Source: Flavobacterium segetis
Lineage (GTDB): Bacteria; Bacteroidota; Bacteroidia; Flavobacteriales; Flavobacteriaceae
NCBI RefSeq assembly: GCF_900129575.1
Contig: NZ_FQWE01000004.1
Span: 310,001-374,000 of the forward strand
Direction: 5' to 3'
Length of the DNA stretch: 64,000 nt
Part shown: in pieces, positions 36,858 to 46,330 of the stretch
How the letters are laid out: each line of letters starts with the position of its first letter
Position numbering within the stretch: the stretch's first letter is position 1
Notes under the pieces: generated by a model
The model's input: only the letters and a program-made list of their open reading frames with translations
Database searches by the model: none
What the model was told of the DNA's origin: nothing
Program-made: the position numbers and the translations under genes

Positions 36858-36880
36858 AATAGTTTTAAAAAATAATTTAC

Positions 36881-36908
36881 AGCCTCAAGGTAATCTTGAG
36901 GCTTTTTT
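36881..36908 (+). terminator. Terminator after the aminotransferase gene
   Basis: Nine-base perfect stem AGCCTCAAG / CTTGAGGCT with T run. Confidence 0.88.
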
Positions 36909-37109
36909 ATTTGTTCAAACATTTAATTCCAGAAATCTTTGCTTAGGTACGATTTATTTTTATAATTATTTTGAATTAAATCTCATGAATAGAAATATGC
37001 AATCATTTAAGCTATATAATATTATAAACAATCTAAATAATTATATAACATAACTTAAAGCTTTAAGCAGCAACTTTGTAACATACGTTAATTAATAAAA
37101 CTATAGACT

Positions 37110-37568
37110 ATGTTACATACAGATGAAAAAGCAAAAGAAATAGTGAGCACATTAGAAGGATTAATTTCAATCCTCGAAGATGGGAAATTAGGATATACTA
37201 ATGCAGCTGAACATGTTGAAAACGAAGCTATGAAAGCTAATTTTTTTGATTATGCAAGAGAACGCTCCCTTTTTATAGTTGAAATACAGGATGAAATCAA
37301 TAGATTAGGAAAATCTACTGATGAATCTGGCGGAGGAGCATTTGGAGCATTACACCGTACTTGGATCGATATTAAATCAACTTTTACTGGTGGCGATACT
37401 GAAGCAATTATCAATGCTTGTATAACAGGTGAAGAAGCAGCAATCGAGAAATATAAAATGGCACTCAAAAAAGAAGAGTTACAATCTAATCAAATTACTA
37501 TTTTATCGAAACAATTAAGCAGCATTGAAAGTACTTTACATAAAATTAAAGCACATAAGATGTCTTAA
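37110..37568 (+). CDS. PA2169-family (DUF2383) four-helix-bundle protein
   Basis: 152 residues, all helical. LEGLISILEDGKLGYTNAAEHV opens the first helix, followed by FFDYARERSLFIVEIQDEI, a Gly-rich loop, and GALHRTWIDIKSTF with the conserved R-x-W-I/M-D-I/L-K motif. The last helices carry EEAAIEKYKMAL. The ferritin-like fold has Glu/His positions that might bind metal. Members are often stress-induced in Flavobacteria, but a role is not established. Monocistronic, with its own terminator. Confidence 0.87.
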   Translation: MLHTDEKAKEIVSTLEGLISILEDGKLGYTNAAEHVENEAMKANFFDYARERSLFIVEIQDEINRLGKSTDESGGGAFGALHRTWIDIKSTFTGGDTEAIINACITGEEAAIEKYKMALKKEELQSNQITILSKQLSSIESTLHKIKAHKMS

Positions 37569-37592
37569 TTAGATTTTTTGTTTTTTGTTTAT

Positions 37593-37628
37593 AAATCCAT
37601 TTAATTCTTAGAATTAGATGGATTTTTC
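37593..37628 (+). terminator. Terminator of the four-helix-bundle gene
   Basis: Stem AAATCCATTTAATTC / GAATTAGATGGATTT (one T-G mismatch or wobble), 3-base loop, then T-rich. Confidence 0.8.
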
Positions 37629-37772
37629 TTTTTATGCTACAAATGAATATTTATGTTTTATTAATTAAATCAAAATTGAACAATATTAATTTAATGAGAA
37701 AATTGATTTTAATTTCTGCGGTCATAAAAATACATTTTTCTATTTTTACATTCCAATCAAGATTTTTAAATT

Positions 37773-38933
37773 ATGAAAATACTCCTTCTGGGATCAGGCG
37801 AATTAGGCAAAGAATTTACAATTGCGGCGCAACGCATCGGTCAAACAATAATTGCAGTTGATAGTTACGAAAATGCACCAGCCATGCAAGTAGCTCATGG
37901 TTTTGAAGTCATTAATATGCTTGATGGCGAAGCGCTAGACAAAATTGTTGCAAAACATAAGCCTGATTTTATTGTCCCTGAAATTGAAGCGATACGCACC
38001 GAACGCTTTTATGAATACGAAAAACAAGGTATTACTGTAGTCCCATCGGCAAAAGCGGCCAACTTTACGATGAATAGGAAAGCGATTAGGGATTTAGCCT
38101 CTAAACAATTAGGATTAAAAACAGCTCATTATCGTTACGCTACATCTGCTGCGGAACTACAAAAAGGAGTTGAAGCGGTGGGAATGCCATGCGTAGTAAA
38201 ACCTTTAATGAGTTCTTCTGGAAAAGGGCAAACAACTATAAAAACTGCAGATGATATTGAAAAAGCATGGAATTATGCCGTGGAAGGCTCACGTGGTGAT
38301 GTCGTGGAAGTAATTGTTGAGGCATTTGTCAAATTCAATTCAGAGATTACTCTTTTGACAGTTGTACAAAATAATAATCCAACATTATTTTGCGCACCCA
38401 TTGGTCACAGACAAGAGCGCGGTGATTATATGGAAAGCTGGCAACCAGCTAGAATTTCTGACAAAGATTTGTACGAAGCGCAAGATATGGCCGAAAAAGT
38501 TACCGAAGCTCTAGGTGGTGCAGGACTTTTTGGTGTGGAATTTTTTTTAGCTGATGATGGCGTGTACTTCTCGGAGCTTTCGCCAAGACCTCACGATACC
38601 GGTATGGTAACTTTAGCACGAACACAAAATTTTAATGAGTTTGAGTTACATTTACGCGCGATATTAAGTTTGCCGATTTCGGAAATCACATTAGAAAAAG
38701 CAGGAGCTAGCGCTGTAATTTTAGCTACAGAAAATTCTGCAAATCCATCCTACTCTGGTTTAGAAAAAATAGCTGCTTTATCAAAAGCCGACTTTAGGAT
38801 TTTTGGTAAACCAACATCCAGGCCGTTTAGAAGAATGGGTATAGCTTTGACTTATGACTCATTAGAAACTCCCATAGAAGCTATAGTTGAACGAGCAGTT
38901 GAGGCTGCAAAGTTAATTAGTGTAAAACAATAA
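37773..38933 (+). CDS. purT: Formate-dependent phosphoribosylglycinamide formyltransferase
   Basis: 386 residues of the ATP-grasp superfamily. It makes formyl-GAR in purine synthesis directly from formate and ATP, without folate. The N-terminal Rossmann-like part is [15 protein letters not shown]. The ATP-grasp core has [47 protein letters not shown] and the metal-binding [13 protein letters not shown]. All key regions are intact. The next gene starts 3 bases after its stop, so the pair shares a transcript. Confidence 0.96.
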   Translation: MKILLLGSGELGKEFTIAAQRIGQTIIAVDSYENAPAMQVAHGFEVINMLDGEALDKIVAKHKPDFIVPEIEAIRTERFYEYEKQGITVVPSAKAANFTMNRKAIRDLASKQLGLKTAHYRYATSAAELQKGVEAVGMPCVVKPLMSSSGKGQTTIKTADDIEKAWNYAVEGSRGDVVEVIVEAFVKFNSEITLLTVVQNNNPTLFCAPIGHRQERGDYMESWQPARISDKDLYEAQDMAEKVTEALGGAGLFGVEFFLADDGVYFSELSPRPHDTGMVTLARTQNFNEFELHLRAILSLPISEITLEKAGASAVILATENSANPSYSGLEKIAALSKADFRIFGKPTSRPFRRMGIALTYDSLETPIEAIVERAVEAAKLISVKQ

Positions 38934-38936
38934 ATT

Positions 38937-39254
38937 ATGAAATATCAATTATTACTTGTACTTTTTCTTACCTTAAATCTAGGCTTTGCTCAAGATAAAA
39001 AACAAACATTAAAAACTCAAATCGTTGAAACTTCGTGTGGGCAATGCCAATTTGGAATGGAAGGTCACGGCTGTGAATTAGCAGTTCGCATTGAAGGAAA
39101 ATCTTATTTTGTAGATGGAACATCAATTGATTCTCACGGCGATGCACATGCAGTTGATGGTTTTTGCTCTAAAATAAGAAAAGCTGAAGTCGTAGGAACT
39201 ATTGTCAAAGATCGATTTGTAGTCGCTTCTTTCAAATTATTGCCAAACAAATAA
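38937..39254 (+). CDS. DUF6370 family small exported Cys-rich protein
   Basis: 105 residues with signal peptide MKYQLLLVLFLTLNLGFAQ. The mature part carries CGQCQFGMEGHGCELAVR, then SYFVDGTSIDSHGDAHA and GFCSKIRKAEV, giving four Cys and two His that could bind a metal or form disulfides. This order is characteristic of the DUF6370 family. Function unknown. It is co-transcribed with purT (3-base gap), which may be coincidental. Confidence 0.78.
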   Translation: MKYQLLLVLFLTLNLGFAQDKKQTLKTQIVETSCGQCQFGMEGHGCELAVRIEGKSYFVDGTSIDSHGDAHAVDGFCSKIRKAEVVGTIVKDRFVVASFKLLPNK

Positions 39255-39256
39255 AT

Positions 39257-39284
39257 TTGGCTTGCAAAAAATACTGCAAGCCAA
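39257..39284. terminator. Hairpin between DUF6370 and the convergent membrane gene
   Basis: Ten-base perfect stem TTGGCTTGCA / TGCAAGCCAA with 8-base loop. The T-tract is modest (TTTAAT), so this may be a weaker bidirectional terminator. Confidence 0.65.
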
Positions 39285-39292
39285 TTTAATAA

Positions 39293-40936
39293 TTACTTCG
39301 CTTTTAAACTGCTTTTTAAATTTATATTTTCGAAAGTCGAAATGTCAATAACTTCTTCTAGATCTAAGTCGAAAGAAACAGAGATGCTATCTCCAATAAT
39401 CGTTACAGGCAATTGATTTGATATTTGAGAAGAACCCACAAATATATTCGGATAATCTTTTACTTTAAAATAGTAAAAACTATTCCCATTTTTAACATCA
39501 TTTTGGATTCGAGTTACCACTGATTTTACCACTTTTCTATTGGAAACCGAATTCGGATTTATTTTATTATCGGCCATATTATAAACATTCTTGAAAGAAG
39601 TCAACGTTTCTCGCATGGTATTCCCCACTCCAACAATAGTATAATCAGAAATATCAACCATAGCAAACATTTTTACTAATCCTCCATCGTCTTTCAGCGT
39701 CATTACATAAGCCGGAATATTATTTATGTTGTATGGAATAGGCAGCGAAGCTCTATACCCTTTTTCTTGAACTTTCCCTTGTGCTGAACTTTGTGCAGCA
39801 TATTCTGTAGCGCCACTTTGCTTGTAAAAAGTAGCTTCTTTAGTTCTTGTATCCACAAGTACGAAACCTACCGCTGACTCGTCTTTTCCTACCGATGTTA
39901 AGCCAGTATACCAATACGATTTATTATCTTTTCCATAAACTAATGTCAACCCTTCCGTAATTTGAAGTTTGTCTGCATTGGAAAAATTCCAATACCCACG
40001 AACATATTCTCCCCAGTCATTTAACTGATCTTCTATAATATCTAAAGGCTGAATTCTATCAACCCATAGTGGTGTTTTTGCAATAGTATATTCAGACATG
40101 GATCCTGATTGTGCATCAACTAGAATAATTCCAGTCGCTTCTTTTCCTGCAAAACCAATCGTTTTTTCATATTTCGTAATTACCCAAAATGGATTTCCAG
40201 CGTCATCAATCTCAAAACTAAAATCAGTTAAACCTACTGTTGCGTTTCCATTAAAATAGACATGACGATGAATTTCACTACCAAAATAAGCGTTAGGTTG
40301 ATATTTTATCTTAATTTCTTTTCCACTCACTTGCTGTACTAATTTAACATCACGCTCATTAGTTGCAGAAACCATTACATATCCTGCCGTTCCTTCTTTA
40401 TTATTAAACCATTTTAAAAATCCTGAATGTAATAAAGGAGCGACCCAATAGAGTTCACTTCCCACTTTTTGAATGCAAAAATCACCCAACTCTACTTGAC
40501 TTCCAAGAGCGGGTTGTGATCCTAATATTTTTTCTCCTAAAAGATAAGCAAGCTCTTCATCAACCACTCGTATTTTATCTATCGAAATTGGAGCGATGTG
40601 ATTGGTTATTTTTTGACCGTTTTTTACTTCTCCAATTAATTTTTGATAAGAATCACTTCTAAACATTTTTAAGCTAGTAAAAAAAGGAAGTAAAACACAA
40701 TAGACTAACAATATCGCTATTGAAACATATAAAAGCTTACTTGGCATCTTAGCTAGCTTTACCTGATTGGTTTTCTGTGAAACAGAAATCCCTGCAGATA
40801 GTACCACCGCAATGATTAGTACTATTATCATTATAAAAGCAAATCCCGTAAAACCGTAATTTAGAACTGGTAAATTGATGTAAAACAGTAATAAAGTAAC
40901 TACAAGAAGTGCTGTAATGGACAATATTTTTTTCAT
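39293..40936 (-). CDS. Unknown membrane-anchored protein with large extracytoplasmic beta domain
   Basis: I do not recognise this 547-residue protein. Three hydrophobic spans occur at about residues 5-24, 30-52 and 66-88. A large soluble part follows with two similar strand units, GIILVDAQSGSMSEYTIA and GFVLVDTRTKEATFYKQ, reminiscent of PepSY-type VDA-x-TG strands. WVDRIQPLDIIEDQLNDWG and ARG-like YRASLPIPYNINNIPAYVM are other conserved-looking pieces. It is probably anchored in the inner membrane with the bulk in the periplasm. It stands alone. Confidence 0.7.
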   Translation of the reverse strand: MKKILSITALLVVTLLLFYINLPVLNYGFTGFAFIMIIVLIIAVVLSAGISVSQKTNQVKLAKMPSKLLYVSIAILLVYCVLLPFFTSLKMFRSDSYQKLIGEVKNGQKITNHIAPISIDKIRVVDEELAYLLGEKILGSQPALGSQVELGDFCIQKVGSELYWVAPLLHSGFLKWFNNKEGTAGYVMVSATNERDVKLVQQVSGKEIKIKYQPNAYFGSEIHRHVYFNGNATVGLTDFSFEIDDAGNPFWVITKYEKTIGFAGKEATGIILVDAQSGSMSEYTIAKTPLWVDRIQPLDIIEDQLNDWGEYVRGYWNFSNADKLQITEGLTLVYGKDNKSYWYTGLTSVGKDESAVGFVLVDTRTKEATFYKQSGATEYAAQSSAQGKVQEKGYRASLPIPYNINNIPAYVMTLKDDGGLVKMFAMVDISDYTIVGVGNTMRETLTSFKNVYNMADNKINPNSVSNRKVVKSVVTRIQNDVKNGNSFYYFKVKDYPNIFVGSSQISNQLPVTIIGDSISVSFDLDLEEVIDISTFENINLKSSLKAK

Positions 40937-41172
40937 GATTTAATTTTTTACTAAATTAGTATAAAAATTGGCAATATGTTACAGGAGAAATAAACTCAAT
41001 AATAGTAAAGCTAGTTTAATAATTATAATTTCTACTCACTATTTTACGACCAAAGTAAATCAGATTGCGACAAATTCCTTAAAAAATAGTAGTTTTACAA
41101 TTGATTTTTTTTTGAAGTCTAAAAATAATAATCGTTCAATATAAATAATTTACTAAAATAAATTCAACATAA

Positions 41173-42045
41173 ATGAAAGCATACGTATTTCCAGGTCAGG
41201 GTGCACAATTCACAGGAATGGGCAAAGATCTATATGAAAATTCACCATTGGCAAAAGAATTGTTTGAAAAAGCAAACGAAATATTAGGTTTCCGTATTAC
41301 GGATGTAATGTTTAACGGTACTGCAGAAGAATTAAAAGAAACTAAAGTAACGCAACCAGCAGTATTTTTACATTCGGTTATTTTAGCAAAAACATTAGAA
41401 AATTTCAAACCAGAAATGGTAGCAGGTCATTCGTTAGGAGAATTTTCGGCATTAGTTGCAAATGGTACATTATCATTTGAAGATGGTCTAAAATTAGTTG
41501 CCCAGAGAGCGCTAGCAATGCAAAAGGCTTGTGAAATCGCACCATCGACTATGGCTGCCGTTTTAGGATTAGCAGACAATATAGTTGAAGAAGTTTGTGC
41601 TTCAATTGATGGCGTTGTTGTTGCGGCAAATTATAATTGTCCCGGGCAATTAGTTATTTCTGGAGAAACATCAGCAGTAGAAAAAGCATGTGAAGCTATG
41701 AAAGCAGCGGGAGCAAAGAGAGCTTTGCTATTACCTGTAGGCGGCGCATTTCACTCACCAATGATGGAACCAGCTAGAGAAGAATTAGCAGCTGCTATTG
41801 AAGCGACTACTTTCTCTAATCCTAAGTGTCCTGTGTATCAAAACGTCACTGCTAATGCAGTTTCATCACCAGATGAAATTAAGAAAAACTTAATAATACA
41901 ATTGACCGCTCCTGTGAAATGGACGCAATCAGTACAACAAATGATTGCTGACGGAGCTACATTATTTACTGAAGTTGGTCCCGGAAAAGTTTTGGCTGGA
42001 TTAATTGGTAAGATTGATAAAGAAGCAGCGACTGCAAATGCTTGA
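41173..42045 (+). CDS. fabD: Malonyl-CoA:acyl-carrier-protein transacylase
   Basis: 290 residues. FabD transfers malonyl from CoA to ACP to start fatty acid synthesis. The opening FPGQGAQFTGMG, the nucleophile Ser87 in AGHSLGEFSAL and the catalytic His in GGAFHSPMM are all present, as is the QPAVFLHS active-site Gln. Other fab genes are absent here. It is a single gene ended by an unusually long hairpin (42071-42124). Confidence 0.96.
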   Translation: MKAYVFPGQGAQFTGMGKDLYENSPLAKELFEKANEILGFRITDVMFNGTAEELKETKVTQPAVFLHSVILAKTLENFKPEMVAGHSLGEFSALVANGTLSFEDGLKLVAQRALAMQKACEIAPSTMAAVLGLADNIVEEVCASIDGVVVAANYNCPGQLVISGETSAVEKACEAMKAAGAKRALLLPVGGAFHSPMMEPAREELAAAIEATTFSNPKCPVYQNVTANAVSSPDEIKKNLIIQLTAPVKWTQSVQQMIADGATLFTEVGPGKVLAGLIGKIDKEAATANA

Positions 42046-42070
42046 AATTAGTGTTCACTGATCACTATTT

Positions 42071-42124
42071 TTATAATTACAAAATCCTCATAAATAGATT
42101 TTTATGAGGATTTTGTAATTATAA
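42071..42124. terminator. Long perfect hairpin after fabD
   Basis: Two 24-base arms that are exact reverse complements, separated by a 6-base loop (TAGATT, 42095-42100). The core ATCCTCATAAA / TTTATGAGGAT is flanked by AATTACAAA and TTTGTAATT. Likely the terminator of fabD, but longer than needed. Confidence 0.75.
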
Positions 42125-42199
42125 ATCGTTTTTTTCTTCACAATGATTATTCAAAATTCCTATAATCAAATAATCATCGCCCTACTTTTCAAAAAAAAC

Positions 42200-42346
42200 C
42201 TACCAAGTGGTTCGTTTATTGGAGTTGTAGAAAGTGTGATTTTCGCCTAAATTCGGAAGTCTTACTAATGTATTATGATGAGGAAATGTGTAGCTATCTT
42301 TACTAACAAAATCATAAATTTTATCTAAATAATCTATAGCATTACT
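42200..42346 (-). pseudogene. C-terminal gene fragment, unidentified
   Basis: An open frame of about 48 codons ending at TAG (42202-42200), with a stop immediately upstream and no start. It reads NAIDYLDKIYDFVSKDSYTF, then LVRLPNLGENHTFY and NSNKRTTW. The composition is protein-like, and the RxTTW ending recalls the strand of RelE/ParE-type toxins, but I cannot assign a family. Confidence 0.4.
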
Positions 42347-42423
42347 TTAATAGCTAAAATATTTTTTGTGGAATTAAATAAAAACCAACTCTTGAAATCG
42401 ACTATTTAATAAATCGGAAAAAA

Positions 42424-42609
42424 TTACTTTTCCCAATTCCATAAATTTATTTTCTTATGCATTTCAGCATTTGCTTGTTCTACTGTTAAACCTTTTGCGA
42501 ACTCCTTATCAAAATCAATATTTTCTCCAATACCATTTTGCTTTATAATGTTTTTGTAAGCTGACAATGACTCCTCAGCTTTGTTTGTATTTGATTTTTG
42601 TCGTTCCTA
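42424..42609 (-). pseudogene. C-terminal gene fragment, unidentified
   Basis: A start-less frame of about 62 codons ending at TAA (42426-42424). It reads AEESLSAYKNIIKQNGIGEN, then DFDKEFAKGLTVEQANAEMH and KKINLWNWEK. The helix-rich, well-formed sequence suggests the end of a once-functional protein, and the frame is closed upstream by TAG. Family not recognised. Confidence 0.45.
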
Positions 42610-42699
42610 ATGAATGTATTAGTGAAACTAATTTAAACTAAAAATCCCAAACTACCATTTTGATACTTTGGGATTCTCATTAAATACACCTTCAATTAT

Positions 42700-43713
42700 T
42701 TAACCTCTAATCTTCTGTTCCCATTTCCAGGCGCTTGCCATTGCTTCATCAAGCGTAGATTGTGCTTTCCAACCAAGAATATTATTTGCCTGATCAGTAT
42801 TGGCGTAAGCCGAAGTAATATCTCCCTCTCTACGACCTACAATTTTATATGGCAATTTTTTTCCACTTACTTTCTCAAACGAATGAATCACTTCTAATAC
42901 AGAACTTCCGGTACCAGTCCCTAAATTAAAAGTTTCTACGTTTGACTTATTTTTTTTATTCAGCAATCTTTGTAATGCTATTACATGAGCTTTCGCCAAA
43001 TCAACGACATGAATATAATCACGAACCGCTGTTCCATCTGGAGTTGGATAATCATCACCGTAAACAGATAATTCTTTTCGTAAACCAAAACCTGTTTGAG
43101 TAATAAAAGGCACAAGGTTTTGCGGAATACCAAGAGGTAATTCTCCTATTTCGGCGGACGGATGAGATCCAATAGGATTAAAATACCGAAGCAAGATTGC
43201 ATTGATATTAGTCACCTTTGCAGTATCGGAGATAATTTCCTCCCCTATTGCTTTGGTATTTCCATAAGGTGAAAGTGCTTGCTGCAACGCAGCATCTTCT
43301 GTTATTGGCATTTTTCCAGCTTGACCATACACAGTACAAGAAGAACTAAAAATGAAATTAGCCTCTGATTTCTGTTGTAATTGTTGCAAGATGTACACTA
43401 AAGCATTGACGTTATTCTCATAATACAAAAGCGGATTTTCAACACTTTCTCCTACTGCTTTTGAAGCTGCAAAATGAATCACACCTGAAATGTCTTGATG
43501 TCTTTTAAAAAAATCTTGTACTTGCTCTTTTTCTCGCAAGTCTAAATTTTCAAATTGTGCGACTTTACCAGTGATATTTTTGATTCCGTCTAAAACGCTT
43601 AAGGACGTATTAGATAAATTATCAATGATAATCACTTCAAATCCTTCATTTTGCAATTCTACCACCGTGTGTGATCCTATAAAACCCAAACCACCCGTAA
43701 CTAATACTTTCAT
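42700..43713 (-). CDS. galE: UDP-glucose 4-epimerase
   Basis: 337 residues, standard GalE length. It interconverts UDP-glucose and UDP-galactose, feeding polysaccharide and LPS synthesis. The NAD-binding GGLGFIGSH is at the N-terminus. The catalytic SPYGNTK (Tyr-x-x-x-Lys) and SSSCTVYG segments follow, as does RYFNPIGSHPS. It lies 30 bases downstream of the DegT aminotransferase gene on the same strand, so both probably belong to one sugar-nucleotide unit. Confidence 0.94.
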   Translation of the reverse strand: MKVLVTGGLGFIGSHTVVELQNEGFEVIIIDNLSNTSLSVLDGIKNITGKVAQFENLDLREKEQVQDFFKRHQDISGVIHFAASKAVGESVENPLLYYENNVNALVYILQQLQQKSEANFIFSSSCTVYGQAGKMPITEDAALQQALSPYGNTKAIGEEIISDTAKVTNINAILLRYFNPIGSHPSAEIGELPLGIPQNLVPFITQTGFGLRKELSVYGDDYPTPDGTAVRDYIHVVDLAKAHVIALQRLLNKKNKSNVETFNLGTGTGSSVLEVIHSFEKVSGKKLPYKIVGRREGDITSAYANTDQANNILGWKAQSTLDEAMASAWKWEQKIRG

Positions 43714-43743
43714 CCTTATCTACTGTTTTTACAACAAACGTTA

Positions 43744-44874
43744 CTATTTTAAAAATTCTAAAATACTATCTGTTATATATTTAATTTGTTCATCATCCAA
43801 TTCCGTGTGCATCGGTAGTGAGAGTACCTCGGTTACTAATTGATTAGTTATTGGAAAATCTTCTTCCTTGTATCTAGCATCTTTATAGGCCTTTTGGGAA
43901 TGCAGAGGAATTGGATAATAAATAGCACAAGGAATTCCTTTATCCAATAAATGTTGCATTAACCCATTTCTATCTGCTGCTATAATACGCAGCGTATATT
44001 GGTGAAAAACATGACAATCGCAAATATCACAAATAAAAGGTGCAATTATATTTTTATGTCCATCTAAGGCAATTGAATATTTTCTAGCCGCATCTTGCCT
44101 TGCTTTTCCATATAAATCAAGCAAAGGTAATTTAGCATTTAAAACTGCTGCTTGAATACTATCTAAACGGGAATTAACACCTACTACATCGTGATGGTAG
44201 CGTTCGTACATTCCATGATTTACAATCCCGCGCAGTTTGTGCGCTAAAGCATCATCATTTGTAAAAATAGCACCTCCATCTCCATAACATCCTAAATTTT
44301 TAGATGGAAAAAATGAAGTAGCTCCCACATGACCTATCGTTCCCGCTTTTTTCTTAGTTCCATCAGAAAATTTACAATTTGCACCTATTGCCTGTGCATT
44401 ATCTTCAATAACATACAAATTATATTCTTTAGCAATAGCCATAATCGCTTCCATATTAGCAGCACGGCCAAATAAATGAACCGGCACAATGGCTTTTGTT
44501 TTTGGTGTAATTGCTTTTCTAATTCCTTCTATTGAGATGTTCATATTATAAAGATCAACATCTACTAAAACTGGTGTTAATTGTAATAATGCAATGACTT
44601 CAACGGTTGCTGCAAAAGTAAAGTCAGCGGTAATCACCTCATCACCAGGTTTTAAATCAAGACCCATCATTGCAATTTGCAACGCATCAGTTCCATTTGC
44701 ACAAGGTATCACATGTTTTACATCTAGATATTGCTCTAAAGCTTTTTGAAATTGATGCACTTGTGGCCCATTAATATAAGTATTAGTTTCTAAAACTTCT
44801 TGAATAGAATTATTAACGGTGTCTTTAATTTTATAATATTGACTCTTTAAGTCAACCATTTGGATTTTTTTCAT
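43744..44874 (-). CDS. DegT/DnrJ/EryC1/StrS-family sugar aminotransferase
   Basis: 376 residues, PLP-dependent. The Schiff-base Lys lies in TSFFPSKNLGCYGDGGA. The N-terminal QVHQFQKALEQYL, ANGTDALQIAM and VIEDNAQAIGA (the PLP-ring Asp/Gln region) match the family. Such enzymes aminate keto-sugar nucleotides for O-antigen or glycan synthesis. The exact sugar cannot be told. It forms a likely operon with galE. Confidence 0.93.
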   Translation of the reverse strand: MKKIQMVDLKSQYYKIKDTVNNSIQEVLETNTYINGPQVHQFQKALEQYLDVKHVIPCANGTDALQIAMMGLDLKPGDEVITADFTFAATVEVIALLQLTPVLVDVDLYNMNISIEGIRKAITPKTKAIVPVHLFGRAANMEAIMAIAKEYNLYVIEDNAQAIGANCKFSDGTKKKAGTIGHVGATSFFPSKNLGCYGDGGAIFTNDDALAHKLRGIVNHGMYERYHHDVVGVNSRLDSIQAAVLNAKLPLLDLYGKARQDAARKYSIALDGHKNIIAPFICDICDCHVFHQYTLRIIAADRNGLMQHLLDKGIPCAIYYPIPLHSQKAYKDARYKEEDFPITNQLVTEVLSLPMHTELDDEQIKYITDSILEFLK

Positions 44875-45088
44875 CTATTTTTTTGTTTAAAATTAGAAAA
44901 GTCTATTCGTGCAGACATTTCCTTAAAACGATGAACAAAAATAGTTATTAATTAAGTTCGAACCAACGCACAAATATCAAAAAAGAACTATTCTTATTAA
45001 GAGCAACAATCTTTGTGCGATAAAATTAAAAATTTGTTGACAAGAAATTAAAATAAAGAAAACGTATTTTAGCAAAAAAATATAATTA

Positions 45089-46330
45089 ATGCTTTTTCTC
45101 TATAATTTAGCGGTTCAATTTGCTGGTTTTTTATTAAAAACGATCTCTCATTTTAGTCCAAAAATGAAGTTATTTATTGATGGGCGAAAAGATGTTTTTC
45201 AGATACTAGAACAAAATATAAAGTCTACTGACGCTACAATTTGGTTTCATGCGGCTTCCTTGGGCGAATATGAACAAGGTTTACCTGTCATCGAAGCAAT
45301 TAAAAAACAATTTCCTACTCATAAGATTGTGCTTACTTTTTTTTCTCCATCAGGTTTTGAAGTTCGCAAAAACAATACGATTGCAGATGTAACGGTTTAT
45401 TTACCACTAGACACTAAGAAAAATGCGCAAGAATTTTTAAAATTCGTTCATCCTGAATTAGTGTTTTTTATCAAGTATGAATACTGGCTCAATTACTTAG
45501 CCGAACTTAAAAACCAAAATATTAAAACCTATTTAATATCGGGGATTCTAAGAGACAATCAACTATTTTTTAAATGGTACGGTGGGTTTTATCGAAAAGC
45601 ATTAGAGACATTCACCTATTTTTTTGTTCAAAACGAAAATTCGAAAAAACTTTTGCAGCAACTTGGCAAAAACAATGTCTCGGTTTCTGGCGACACAAGA
45701 TTTGATCGTGTTGTAAACATTTTAGAAAAAGATAATACTTTAGATTTTGTTTCTCAATTTAAAAATAATGAGCTTCTTGTTGTGGTTGGGAGTTCTTGGC
45801 CAAAAGATGAAAAATTACTTGTCGATTTTATAAATTCGAATCCTATTAATCTTAAGTTTATAATTGCACCACACAACATAAAAGAGGAACAAATTAAAGA
45901 ATTGCAGAAAAGCATCTCCAAAAAAACAATTTTATTTTCAGAAAAAAACCAAAGAAATTGTGCTGACTTTGATGTTTTTATAATTGATACAATAGGAATT
46001 CTGACAAAAATTTATAGTTACGCCGACATTGCTTATGTAGGTGGCGGATTTGGAAATCCTGGTGTACATAATTTATTAGAACCCGCAACTTTTGGTATTC
46101 CTATAATTATTGGACCTAATTATTCCCATTTTGCAGAAGCAACAGCATTAGTAAATTTAGAAGGTTGTGTCGTGACAAGAAACGAAAAAGAATTAAAAGA
46201 AGCCTTTTCTAATTTAATTCATAACGAAGATATTAGACATGAAAAAGGACATATTTGTCACACTTTTGTGCAAATGAACAAAGGAGCTACTTCAATTATT
46301 TTAAAACACATTTTAAATGATACAATTTAA
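45089..46330 (+). CDS. waaA: 3-deoxy-D-manno-octulosonate transferase
   Basis: 413 residues, GT30 family, also called KdtA. It adds Kdo to lipid A at the inner face of the inner membrane. The N-terminal hydrophobic anchor is followed by HAASLGEYEQGLPVI, whose Glu is the presumed catalytic base. Then come VFFIKYEYWLNYL, VSGDTRFDRV, VVVGSSWPKDE and ADIAYVGGGFG.GVHNLLEP with the CMP-Kdo site. It overlaps the next gene by 14 bases, so the GNAT is co-translated. Confidence 0.94.
   Translation: MLFLYNLAVQFAGFLLKTISHFSPKMKLFIDGRKDVFQILEQNIKSTDATIWFHAASLGEYEQGLPVIEAIKKQFPTHKIVLTFFSPSGFEVRKNNTIADVTVYLPLDTKKNAQEFLKFVHPELVFFIKYEYWLNYLAELKNQNIKTYLISGILRDNQLFFKWYGGFYRKALETFTYFFVQNENSKKLLQQLGKNNVSVSGDTRFDRVVNILEKDNTLDFVSQFKNNELLVVVGSSWPKDEKLLVDFINSNPINLKFIIAPHNIKEEQIKELQKSISKKTILFSEKNQRNCADFDVFIIDTIGILTKIYSYADIAYVGGGFGNPGVHNLLEPATFGIPIIIGPNYSHFAEATALVNLEGCVVTRNEKELKEAFSNLIHNEDIRHEKGHICHTFVQMNKGATSIILKHILNDTI

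Larger units (their letters stand above)
42125..42699. other. Gene-remnant region between fabD and galE
   Basis: This stretch has no intact gene but carries at least two start-less coding fragments on the minus strand (42200-42346 and 42424-42609). The rest is AT-rich and featureless to my reading. Confidence 0.6.
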
